Positions 34,314-43,659 of a stretch of 44,016 bases of DNA are shown here, piece after piece. A program made the translations under genes and the position numbers. The stretch is from Dimargaris cristalligena. Taxonomy: Eukaryota; Kickxellomycota; Dimargaritomycetes; Dimargaritales; Dimargaritaceae. Each line of letters starts with the position of its first letter. Position 1 is the stretch's first letter. The notes under the pieces are model-generated. The model was not told where the DNA came from, ran no database searches, and saw only the letters and a program-made list of their open reading frames with translations. The stretch lies in the NCBI GenBank assembly GCA_027576995.1, contig JANBQC010000177.1:1-44016 (forward strand), given 5' to 3'.

Positions 34314-35752
34314 ATGTCCTTAATTCAGAGCCAACCCCTCGAATTGCCCGAGCAAACTGCTGCGGTTCACATGGCCCTGTATTCGTCAGTGATCAATGCA
34401 AGCGATCTCTTTCAAAGACTCGTAGCTCGCGATACTTCCCTTCAAATGGCCCTACTGAATGCCGAAACGGTATGTCCCCTCTCGCCATCTATTTATGTAG
34501 TTTAAATGAAGAAGAAGACGAATAATGAAAAGGTATAACCGTAATTTTCTCCCCATGTGTAACCCCACCCAACATTCGCCTTTGATGGGGTGTCACCATG
34601 GGTCTTTGAATCGGGGACCTTCATATCGCCACTTTAACCCTCCTATTCCGCTGCATGATTATACCCGCAACTTCCACCAGATTATGGATCCCTTCCAGAT
34701 CATGGTGGCTGCTCATCGGGCCGCCCGGGCTGAACAACTGGGCCAGCTACGGACCCATAATGTGCACTCCGAGCTCGTTTTTGACCTGTCCCCCAACAAC
34801 AATGTAAGTACTTAATAGTAAAATCCCCTTCCGACACTACACGTGAGTCCATACCCCCCATACGAATCCTCGTCAGACTTCATTACGCCCGACATTCAAG
34901 TATGGAGATACGCGTAGACACGGTTTACTTTTGTTTATCGCATTTTTAGTTAGACCATACCCACCACTCCTGCCTGACCCGCCATGACAACCGCTGGTCC
35001 TAATAACTGGCCTAATACCTAACGCCCTGATTTATTACTGACTTGTTCTACCCACTGTCCAGATTCGGGAGGCCTTAACTCGATTTGGTATCAGCTCGGG
35101 CTCTACTCATGTACTAGCCGTACGGGTGGGCGGAAGCCAGGAGCAAGTAAGTTGATATGTACCTGAATTGCACTCTGTATCCTTAGCTAGATGCCGCGTT
35201 TGTGGAATTATGGCTTGCTGTCGATTTTTCTTCACATCAGCCAATAACTGTATCCTCCCCCTTTTAGCCAGACAGCGGGCATCTCAATGTTATATTCTCT
35301 GGTGTTTTGCTACTATATATATTTCACCCTTACAACTCTTAAACATTCATCAGTTCGCCCAGGAAATTGCTGAAATCGTAGAGGGTCGCCAAGAGCCGAT
35401 TGAACAATTATCAAAATATACCAATATGGAAACCGTGCGTAAGGTAAGTGGTACTAAGGGTAGCTAGGGTCGGAGTTAAGCCACCCTAATAGTCTTCTAT
35501 ATATTTATGGGCTACGGCTTCACGAATGCGACTTCCTATATTGTACCCGGTCTAATCTAAAACACTCAATGGCACCGTTCGGACATGACTGCTTAACTTC
35601 ACTAATAATTATCATCGACCTTGTATGTCGCTATCGTATGGGCGAATGAATTGACGCCGTCTCAGTATTATAAAGTGCCGGCTAACTTAAAGTCGCCGGA
35701 GGATGTGCAACACTCAGTGATCGGTTCCATGGCTCTTAAGGGACACTCGTAA
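34314..35752 (+). CDS. CGI121: KEOPS/EKC complex subunit Cgi121 (TPRKB)
   Basis: Five exons give a 179-residue protein, near the yeast length of 181: 34314-34469, 34681-34803, 35063-35146, 35354-35443 and 35666-35752. All introns (207-259 bp) are phase 0, start GTATGT or GTAAGT and end CAG. Spliced landmarks match the family: an N-terminal H-M-A-L-Y strand, F-Q-I-M-V-A-A-H-R-A, then T-H-N-V-H-S-E-L-V-F-D-L-S-P-N-N-N, I-R-E-A-L-T-R-F-G-I, and a C-terminal Y-K-V-P-A-N-L. Cgi121 binds the Bud32 kinase within KEOPS, which makes the N6-threonylcarbamoyl-adenosine modification of tRNA, and presents the tRNA 3' end. Exons are all under 160 bp, unlike the near intron-free neighbours. The start is the first ATG after a pyrimidine-rich leader. 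Confidence 0.92.
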
Positions 35753-36351
35753 ATACATGGTGACATCAACCATTCACACGCCTTATTATATTATTTTTTT
35801 CGTCGCTACACTCATGGTACTGTGGTTTATTAGTGACCTCAATGTGCTCGAGTGGAGTGTTTTAAGACTGAACAGGTCCTGTCACGGGATAGCTATAAAT
35901 TCATTTATTTTTTGGACTGTTATGTCATCTTTTCCAACTTTATAGACAGTACACTGGGGTTTTGATTAAAAAGCAGACAATACCCCCGGTAGCGATTAGA
36001 TATTACTTGAATGAATATATGAAATGTTTATTGGGAATTGTGTGATATATTTCGAATGGCCATCTCAGTGCTGCTTAATTTAAACAGTTGATGCAATGTC
36101 TAATATACGTATAGAATACAACCCGTGGCTTTACAAATAGTGGCAAGGGGAAATACAAACAACATGCTCGACTGAATGGGTACCCTTAAACGCCAATCTT
36201 CGGCGAATTATCAAAGGGACGAGCGCAAGTCAATGTCATACAAGGAACATCCAACAAAGTACGCTTCCAAGGGTGGGCAGGTAGGTACTCCACCCCACCT
36301 TCCGCATACTCGACATGGAGGCAGCGGGGCCGATTTTCCCCTTAGCATTTT
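35753..36351. other. AT-rich intergenic DNA
   Basis: The stretch separates the 3' ends of the Cgi121 gene and the minus-strand secreted coiled-coil gene. A hydrophobic 62-codon plus frame at 35757-35945 has no other support. No gene is called. Confidence 0.5.
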
Positions 36352-36687
36352 TCACACAGTAACCACCTGGGCTTTGTTTTCCTGGGCGGCGAATTGTCTA
36401 TCCTCCAATGACGTTACCCGCTCATTCATTTGGTTCAGTTTGGTGAGGAGCTCGGCCAGTTGTTTCTTAATCTCCTCCCTTTCTTTACCGTGGTCCCGAG
36501 AGGAGCGACGACCTCCGCGACCGGTACCTACACCCGGATTAAGACTCGGCCCATCCTGAGGAGGGGGTGGGCTGGGGGTGGAAGTCACCGTGGGCGTGGA
36601 GGCGGGCGGATTGGTGCCAGCGACAACGCAGTGACCGAGGGTACACATGGCCAAAATGGTGAAAATAAGGAGAATGATACACTTCAT
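36352..36687 (-). CDS. small secreted protein with C-terminal coiled coil
   Basis: This is a 111-residue protein. Residues 1-20 form a strong signal peptide (Lys then Ile/Leu/Phe-rich, ending near G-H-C). Residues 24-52 are Pro/Thr/Ser-rich and would suit O-glycosylation. A Gly/Arg-rich basic patch follows at about 55-65. Residues 66-100 are a charged helix with heptad Leu spacing (Q-L-A-E-L-L-T-K-L-N-Q-M), a likely coiled coil for self-association. The A of the ATG is preceded by TTTAA, and a TATATA box lies about 110 bp upstream on the same strand. No family is recognised. The opposite strand also has a long frame here, but it lacks these features. Confidence 0.6.
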   Translation of the reverse strand: MKCIILLIFTILAMCTLGHCVVAGTNPPASTPTVTSTPSPPPPQDGPSLNPGVGTGRGGRRSSRDHGKEREEIKKQLAELLTKLNQMNERVTSLEDRQFAAQENKAQVVTV

Positions 36688-36796
36688 TTTAAACGGAAAG
36701 GCGTGTTTAGTACGAAGGAAGGATTCGATGAATAGCGACTAAATGAACAGTAAGCAAGAGTAAAATATTGAAATGAATAATGTATTTCGGAGGCGA

Positions 36797-36803
36797 TATA
36801 TAA
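36797..36803 (-). promoter_or_regulatory. TATA-like box of the coiled-coil secreted gene
   Basis: TTATATA on the minus strand about 110 bp before the start codon at 36687. Confidence 0.35.
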
Positions 36804-36850
36804 TGGCGACGGTAGTCTATCAGAGTGGAATGGAGGGGACACTACAGAGT

Positions 36851-36903
36851 ATATATATATATATATATCCATATTTGCTGGGAGGAGGAGGAGGAGGAGG
36901 AGG
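36851..36903. repeat. AT dinucleotide and GGA trinucleotide tracts
   Basis: An AT run (36851-36868) is followed closely by tandem GGA units (36881-36903). A plus-strand reading frame runs through both. Confidence 0.85.
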
Positions 36904-36909
36904 AAGAGG

Positions 36910-37165
36910 CGATAACGCCCTTGCCCTCTCTCTCTTGTCGGCCCACATCTACTCCATCCCCCGTCCCGGATCCTTCAACTTAGACTGGACGGCGGTCAAT
37001 TACCGATTCGCTTGCGGAGACGCTGGGCTCGACGGACTCGGTGGCAATAAAAAGGACTGCTGCCGCGGGTTCGATTGTACCCTGGCTGATCGTAAAAAAA
37101 AATTAACCAATGGCAAAATCGGTTCGGTCTATTCTAAGGGACGGGGGGGCATTGCAAAGGAGTGA
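36910..37165 (+). CDS. candidate cysteine-containing secreted protein fragment
   Basis: This is the end of a plus-strand frame with a coding-like composition: a Leu/Ala/Ser-rich hydrophobic start (A-L-A-L-S-L-L-S-A-H), then a region containing F-A-C-G-D, D-C-C-R-G-F-D-C and a basic tail, to a stop at 37165. The Cys pattern C-x(n)-C-C-x4-C is knottin-like. The frame extends upstream to an ATG at 36773 only by translating the AT and GGA repeats, so the true 5' end or first exon is uncertain. It may be a real small cysteine-rich effector-like protein or an exon of one, or chance. No family is recognised. Confidence 0.3.
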
Positions 37166-38010
37166 TCCACTAAACCTACCTTGTGCCTCCCTTTCCCCTT
37201 TGTTCTGGCGCAGGTAACCGAGCGGGGCAGGGCTTGATGGAGTAGATCGGCTGATTGGGGATCGATTGGGCGGGTGAACATGGGTATGTGTGTGCGGGCG
37301 GGTATGTATGTGTAGGAGGGGAGGGGGTCGCTGTAGGAACTAACGGGGGCGACTCGAACTGCGAAAAAGCCGACATTCCCCCTCCCACATATACGCCCTC
37401 TGGCTGTGTATTTTTCCTCTGCCGACAGCTCTAATCCTAGCATAATTTCGCTATAGAGTATACTGGATTCGACTAAAAGCTGTTGCGGCGCACGCTCCTA
37501 CCAAGGTGGAATACCGAGATGAACAGTTCATCCCTGTCGTCGAAACTTTAGGATATCCGGCAACTGTATTTAGCGGAAGGAGGAAACGAACACGGGTGAG
37601 ATTGAGTACATTGGTTGGACTAGGGCGCATGCGATGAAGGCGAAGGGCGACCCTTCTTCCCATTCATGAAAGGGAAATATTATCAAAGAAGGACGGTTGG
37701 TGTCCATGCACTATTGCCCCTCCCTGTAGTTCATTATACATGAAAGGGGTCCTCCACCCACTCTACTATTCGACCCTCGGGTATTGTGGAGATGGGGCAA
37801 CTGAACGAGGGGAAACAAGGTTATATTGGTCTGGAACTGTTCCGCGCCGTTTGGGGGAAACTGGCCCATCATACATAAAAGGGGACTCGATTTATACACG
37901 GTGCAAGTAAAAAAGCTGGAATGAGGTGGCTGGCTACCGTATTCCAGCATGATTTCAATCAGTCGGATAGCTGTAAGGGAGCGCCCCTTAACTAAGTCTA
38001 CTTATTAAAC

Positions 38011-38049
<39 letters not shown>

Positions 38050-39766
38050 CGCTTCGGGATTTCCGATGCAGTAGCATGAAGTATGCTGGAAATAGGAATG
38101 GGAATGAAGGACGCCGACTACTGCAGCACTACCCGTATCTGAGGATATCAAGCGGTGGCACCGTAGGTCAGCGGACACGATAGTGTGTACCAGATCAGGA
38201 TAATTTTTGGTGGCGAATGAGAGGTGGATTCTCTCTCCCCAGCCATGCACATAATACAGTGATCGGTTATATTGGCCAAGGTCGTATGACTCGATGGTAG
38301 TAGGGGTGATGATGGTGATGGGGGATATTGGGGGAGCTGAACAGAGGGACCAAGGTAAGACCTGCTTCTGCATGCTGGCCGGCTTCGGGAGCGCCTTAAT
38401 GATGAACACATGGGCCACGTCCGACTGGACTGGCTCCTGCTTAGGGCGTACATTGACCTTATATTCATGGTCACTGGATTACACTCTGGGATTGTCATAC
38501 AGTCGCCTCAAACAATACGGAGGGGGAGCCCCCAGTTGGCGTAATAATGGATTCAATCAAAGCAAAGCAAATACATAATGATATATACCTAAATAATCTA
38601 TTTAAAAACAACAGCACTAATCATAATAATAATAATATTATTATTAATAGTTATAATAATGATCATGTACCTGGGGCAAGGATTTCACCCCTTCACCATT
38701 ACTAGTTAACCACAGTGTGGTTTTAGATTGGGAGGTGAAAGGGCGGCGGGATGTTTGGTAAATAATGGGCCGATCATATTCACCCCACCAAAACTTGGTT
38801 GACCACCAGCGGTTGGGGTGTTGCAAGAAACAGACATGGTGGGGAATGGGGAAGGTCGTTGGTTGAACCAGCGAGCCGGGACAACTATGTGTGGGGAGGG
38901 TGTGATTCCGATTAGCAAAATTCATTTAATTCCCGGGCCATCCAAGGCAGGGTCGCTTTTACCCTCCCAGGAATGTGCTTGACCCCCGCTCAAGGCTAAT
39001 AATATGTATATATCCCATACCCCAGATACCCAACACTTAATGCCTTTTGGTCTGATTTACAGTGGTCGAGGGGGGTGGTGATACGGACCCCGGTGGTGGG
39101 GGTTAGAAGAGGCCGCTTGAATCTTGTGATAGGGTGATGCGGTGATTTCAGTGAAATTGTGGGCTGATTTTCTTTTTGAATAAGCAGACAGGGTCAAACA
39201 ACAGAGATTTGCGGAAGTTTATGGGCATAGCCGGGTCGGGATCGGCTGCATTATGGGCGATGCTCGGGAAGGGGAGGGTCGCCACGGAACGTAAGTGGGC
39301 AGGCCAAACAAAGTCTGATGCGGTTGATTGATCGACCGTTAATAGACCGGTAGAAACGGTCCCCGGTGAATGGGGGCTTTTCTAGCCGCCTGGTGGAACG
39401 CGCGCCAGCGAGATTAAACGGGTCAGCCTGAGCAAGAATCCCTTTATTGACGTGGTCGCGAAGATTCATGAGGTCGAAGCCTAAAATCGAGGAGACCTGC
39501 GTAGAGAAGAGCTGTGGTATACCTACCCGCCCTTTAATTACCCAGCAGCGTTGACCACGCTTACCCGGCAGGGTTTAACTACCGTTCGGGGATGTATGAT
39601 GGATTATTTCGGTTTTCCCACATGCGGGGTGCGGCCCAGTTGGAAGCGGCGGCGGCCTCTTTCTGTTGCATAAACCAAAGGTCGGATTAATTGAGACGAT
39701 TTCAGGAGAGAGTGAGAGTGAGAGAGAATGGTGGGGATTACCAACCCCGCCTGCAAGTGGCGCTTC
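37166..39766. other. region of minus-strand coding fragments and repeats
   Basis: No complete gene could be built. On the minus strand, three stretches read like exons: about 39500-39251, after a CTACGCAG acceptor; about 38925-38671, Trp/Pro/His-rich and ending at a GTACAT donor-like site; and about 38475-38365, after a CCAG acceptor and ending at a weak GTCTTA site. Within 39390-39150 two overlapping frames are both open for more than 70 codons. They may be parts of an intron-rich gene or a decaying one. Plain repeats are a CT run (38014-38046) and a palindromic AAT/ATT tract (about 38622-38650). Confidence 0.3.
38014..38046. repeat. CT dinucleotide microsatellite
   Basis: About sixteen tandem CT units in noncoding DNA. 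Confidence 0.92.
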
Positions 39767-40078
39767 CTATTTCGGCCACCGGTGGGTAGAACATAACGAA
39801 GCGAACTGGGCGGGGGCGTCGATGATGAAGCCAAGCGGGTAGGGCGGAGTAGATAGATGGATACGCCTGCTTTTCCACAGCTGGCGGATTTCGGTCTCCG
39901 CTGGCGAGACCTTTTCGGGGAAGGGTTCACGGGCAGTCGGTCTTGCGACATGAAGTCGGCGGAGTGTGTGTGGATAGGCTCGCCCCGTCGAACGGCTACG
40001 ACTTTGCCGCACACTCGACAGTCTGGACGAGGTAGGCAGGGGAGGGCGGCGATAGTAATCGGCGGAGTAGGGAGGCAT
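39767..40078 (-). CDS. candidate N-terminal exon or short basic protein
   Basis: From an ATG at 40078 the minus strand is open for 103 codons to a stop at 39767. The product starts M-P-P-Y-S-A-D-Y-Y and is rich in Arg, Ser and Pro; the middle contains F-P-E-K-V-S-P-A-E-T-E-I-R-Q-L-W. Codon use resembles the genes here, and the strong Arg/Ser content with few acids in the first 60 residues could be a mitochondrial presequence. A second minus frame across the same bases is also open and includes C-R-V-C-G-K with His residues nearby, so the correct frame is not certain. It may continue into exon-like pieces farther left. No family is recognised. Confidence 0.3.
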   Translation of the reverse strand: MPPYSADYYRRPPLPTSSRLSSVRQSRSRSTGRAYPHTLRRLHVARPTAREPFPEKVSPAETEIRQLWKSRRIHLSTPPYPLGFIIDAPAQFASLCSTHRWPK

Positions 40079-40446
40079 TTGCCAAGTAAGTGGGAGGGAG
40101 GATGTGAAACACATATACACACACATATATACACATAGCCAAGGTCCTATTGCTTACTTACTTCCCCTTCTTTCTCTCTCCCCGTTCTTTCCTCTCTTTC
40201 GTTTACTTTAGCCGATACTATAGCCTTTTAACCCTTCTTGTTTGTGCTGCGTGTTCTCCTCCCTTTCTCCGCATATATTCATACTTTTGTTTCTTCTTGA
40301 TATTGCTTCTTCCAGCCCACTTTGCTTACTCGCTCGCCTCCTATTTTAACTCGACCCTAAACCCACTTCTCTTGTTCAAGTCGACTCCATTCAACATCCT
40401 GCGGTTTCTCTTTTTATTTTTATATCTATTTGTTTCGGTTGGCCCT

Positions 40447-42510
40447 ATGCCCCGCTTACACCGCCCCGAACTTCGGCCGCCTACCCGGTCGTCGCCTTCG
40501 TCGCCACCCGCCCTAGCCACCAAATCTTCACCAGCCCTTGTTTCTACCCTTGGGGTGTCCGACCCTGACGGCGACGACGCTCCACCCCCCTATTCCAGTC
40601 TGTTCGCCGACTCCATCGACCCCACTAAACGTCCCCCACACTCGTCGCCTGCCACCTTCCGCCCCAAGCCCCGTGGCCGGCCCTTTGACTCGTTTGTCCC
40701 CACCCCCACTGCTGCAGAGGCCCCCGCCGCCCTGGCCGATTCCCACTCCACCGTCCCTGTCTCCAACGACCACCTCTTCTACGGTCGCATCCAGGAACTC
40801 GAGGACCTGGTGTCCTCCGTTCAGCATACGCTTTACTCCCAAACTCGGGCGTACCGGGACGTAACCAGTCAGCTGTCCGAGATAAACCAGGCTCTCTCCC
40901 GTATCCGGCCCCCTAGTCCTGCCGCCGTGGGAGTGGATTCTCCCTTGGAATCTCCTACGCTCCCGGTCGACGCACCCACTACCCCGCTTCCGTCAAGTAA
41001 GCCATTCACCGCCCACTCTACCCCTGGAAAGACCACTCCCCAGGCCAATCATTTAAACGCATATACGGTCAATATCGAGGATGCCAATAATGACGACAAC
41101 GATAACGATGGTGACAACGATGACGATGACGATGATGATGTCCTCCTTCGTACGCTACTAAACGACCTGGATTTATCCTTTACCCCACCACCCACCACGC
41201 CAACGCCTCGTCCACGAGCCCGAATCACCCGTCCCTCCCCTCCCCTTTCCACTCGGCGGTCTTCACTCGCTGGCGAGCCCGACGATGACGAGGCCTACAG
41301 TCGCATCAATAACATGCTCCAATCCTTAATCGACAATGCCTCCGAGGCCATTCAAAATACCTCCATGCCCACCTTGGACGCCCAGGACATTGCCCTGGCC
41401 GAAAAGCACGACGAGTACCTTTCCGCCTATGGCAAGCAACTCGCCGTGGCTCGGGCCCCTGGCCTGGGTAGCAGTCCCCACCGTCAAGCCACTGGGCCGG
41501 GCACATCCCCAATGGGCGAGGAGGCCGAGGCCGAATCAACAGTTACGGACCTGGAGGACCTATTAATGGACTCGGACTCCGGCTCCACCTCCGATCCCCT
41601 CGCCACCGACAATGTCGAAGTCCAATTCTGGTGCAAAGTCGTCAAAAAGAGCCAGGTCATTCAAGAGTCGTTGGGTAAATTGCGACCCGGGCGTACTCCG
41701 GCCGAGGACCTAGTTTTGAGCGAACACCAACTACAGAATTCCTTCATGATGCCTCTCATGACGGCTGCATCACCCCACCAGCCCCTCCCGTCGCCCTTTT
41801 CCCCCACCATCTCCGCGAACGCCAAATATTCCAACGACCAATCCCCCACCACCTCCAGGGCTTCCGTCGGCACGCTACGTACTTCCCTTCGCCGCAGTTT
41901 AATTGGTACCAAATTGCCGTTTGATTCATCCCCCGCCCCTAAACACCCCGCCCCCAGTCCTACCGCATCGGCCTATCGGCTACTCCGCCGGCGTCGCACG
42001 ATGCCCACCCGCTCCGACGGCGATTCCACCCTGGCTTCCGTCGCCGCGACCCCCTCAACCGCCGACGACCTAATGATCGCCTCCCTTCGCCGGTCCTCCG
42101 AAGCCGGTGCCCTGGTTGACCTAGCCTACGGTGGGGAAGTGGGTGCTCCCCGCGACACCACCCGTAATTTTGTCACCATGCTATACTGGACCCTATTGTT
42201 TACCATTGGGGCCATTTTGCTGGACTCATTTATTTGCAACGTCGCTGGGCACCAGGTCCTCGGCCTTATTGACCAGATCCACGCTGGTCAGGAGGAAGGT
42301 GGCGACGGAGTGGACTGCATTAGCGACGACGAGTCGGAACGGGAGACCATCGCCAAGGCCCCGTCCCATTTCCCCCTTAACGATGAGGTCGATGCTAACC
42401 CCATCGTCACGGAACCCTCGGCCGAAGGGTACGACCCATTGCGACATATCATCGATGCCTACCCGTCGGATTTCGAGGATAATCTAATCATCGAGGAGCT
42501 CGAGGAGTAG
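40447..42510 (+). CDS. Ser/Pro-rich single-pass membrane protein, unknown function
   Basis: This is a 687-residue, intron-free protein. The first ATG in frame is at 40447; the frame is open for nearly 300 bases upstream but only with a pyrimidine-rich, ATG-free leader. The N-terminal half is disordered and Pro/Ser/Thr-rich. A coiled coil is likely at about 107-155 (R-I-Q-E-L-E-D-L-V then Q-L-S-E-I-N-Q-A-L). An Asp/Asn run lies at about 216-233. A helical segment with I-N-N-M-L-Q-S-L-I-D-N-A is at about 284-305, and a conserved-looking block V-Q-F-W-C-K-V-V-K-K-S near 395. One strong transmembrane segment lies at about 573-598, followed by an acidic tail of about 90 residues. It may be an organelle- or nuclear-envelope-anchored scaffold; I do not recognise a family. 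Confidence 0.78.
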   Translation: MPRLHRPELRPPTRSSPSSPPALATKSSPALVSTLGVSDPDGDDAPPPYSSLFADSIDPTKRPPHSSPATFRPKPRGRPFDSFVPTPTAAEAPAALADSHSTVPVSNDHLFYGRIQELEDLVSSVQHTLYSQTRAYRDVTSQLSEINQALSRIRPPSPAAVGVDSPLESPTLPVDAPTTPLPSSKPFTAHSTPGKTTPQANHLNAYTVNIEDANNDDNDNDGDNDDDDDDDVLLRTLLNDLDLSFTPPPTTPTPRPRARITRPSPPLSTRRSSLAGEPDDDEAYSRINNMLQSLIDNASEAIQNTSMPTLDAQDIALAEKHDEYLSAYGKQLAVARAPGLGSSPHRQATGPGTSPMGEEAEAESTVTDLEDLLMDSDSGSTSDPLATDNVEVQFWCKVVKKSQVIQESLGKLRPGRTPAEDLVLSEHQLQNSFMMPLMTAASPHQPLPSPFSPTISANAKYSNDQSPTTSRASVGTLRTSLRRSLIGTKLPFDSSPAPKHPAPSPTASAYRLLRRRRTMPTRSDGDSTLASVAATPSTADDLMIASLRRSSEAGALVDLAYGGEVGAPRDTTRNFVTMLYWTLLFTIGAILLDSFICNVAGHQVLGLIDQIHAGQEEGGDGVDCISDDESERETIAKAPSHFPLNDEVDANPIVTEPSAEGYDPLRHIIDAYPSDFEDNLIIEELEE

Positions 42511-43659
42511 TCCCACGACAGACGGCTGTTTCCCCACCCCCCACCCCCTTGCTGCCCGGCCCTCGCTCACTATATCACACTGGGTGACTTGTATTACTCC
42601 CTAACCCTCCCCTCCTTCCACCCTGTAAAAGTCGGTGACCTGGCCTTCGGGCTCCTTGATTCACACCACAGTATGCTGCTTCCTTTAATGTTTCCCTTTG
42701 CTATTCTAATAGATTCGCTTATCCCTTCTTATTTTTATTTTCTATTAGTATTATTATTATTATTATTGCTATCCCTTTACTTTTACGCTACCCCTGTTTT
42801 ATTATGTCTGTTTTTAGCTATATGCTTATACGCATCTACTCCCCAATATACATATATGTGCCGGGTATCGTCAGCGCCATAATGGGCGGGTAACTACTAC
42901 CATTGGGTGGCCTACTTCTTTCGATTCCCCTATTTTACGCCTTACCATCAGTTTAATCTCCGATCATGCCGTAATAATGTCTTGACACTTACCCCCCCCT
43001 CCGTTCTTACTCCCAATGTATTTATCTATCCCCCATTTCTATCTAATTAGTACCATTGCGCTGCATCTTGAATAGTCCTGCTGCGGTCAATGTCGGATTC
43101 GTCCAGGAGCGTATTGGATATAAGAATCAGCAATCGTCGGAATAAAACACGGCGTTTTCACCCTTCGCGCACCTCCAAATCCCCCTCCCTGTCGAATTAC
43201 GTGGTATAAGTAAAGTATATAGTGCACCATACCCCTCGGCAACCTACTATGTAGCATTGGTACAACGTCTATAGTTTATCCTCTTTGTCACTGTTCTTTA
43301 TACTATCTTTTTTTTTTCATCGGATATTCGTCGATTAATTAAGTTGGCATTTTTATTGAACCAAAACACCACCACTATAACTAAAACTAAAATTAAGCGT
43401 AATAAAAAAACATTTCGATAAGCGCAAATCATTAGAAGCTGCCCCTCAACGATACGGCTATATCCAGTTACGCACTAATAGGTATAAATCGGAAATGAAT
43501 AAGGAAAGTCGCCTATTTAAAAAAATACGGGAGAGGTCCAGTCCAGCTGCAGAACGAATAATTCGTTGAGTGGAACAGGACCGGTATTACGGGCAAGCAA
43601 ATAGATGGCTCACTGGCCTATTTGTAAGCTTATTTCGCGCCGTGTATGTTGAAATTGTA
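42511..43659. other. 3' region and intergenic DNA
   Basis: It begins with a C-rich 3' untranslated region. TTA units lie near 42743-42766 and A/T-rich DNA with short A and T runs fills 43300-43520. A hydrophobic 97-codon frame at 42589-42882 and a 63-codon frame at 43570-43761 have no support. A TATAAAT sequence at 43483-43489 may serve the plus-strand frame at the right edge. Confidence 0.45.

Noticed and set aside
36176..36559. 127-codon plus frame opposite the coiled-coil secreted gene
   Set aside because: It is antisense to a frame with a signal peptide, stalk and coiled coil. The plus frame has no coherent features.
37129..37443. 104-codon minus frame
   Set aside because: It has no signal peptide, domain or splice support and overlaps the cysteine-containing plus-strand candidate. 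It is too weak to call.
40150..40446. N-terminal membrane extension of the 40447-42510 protein
   Set aside because: The frame is open but contains no ATG. The apparent Leu/Phe/Ser richness is what a pyrimidine-rich leader gives when translated.
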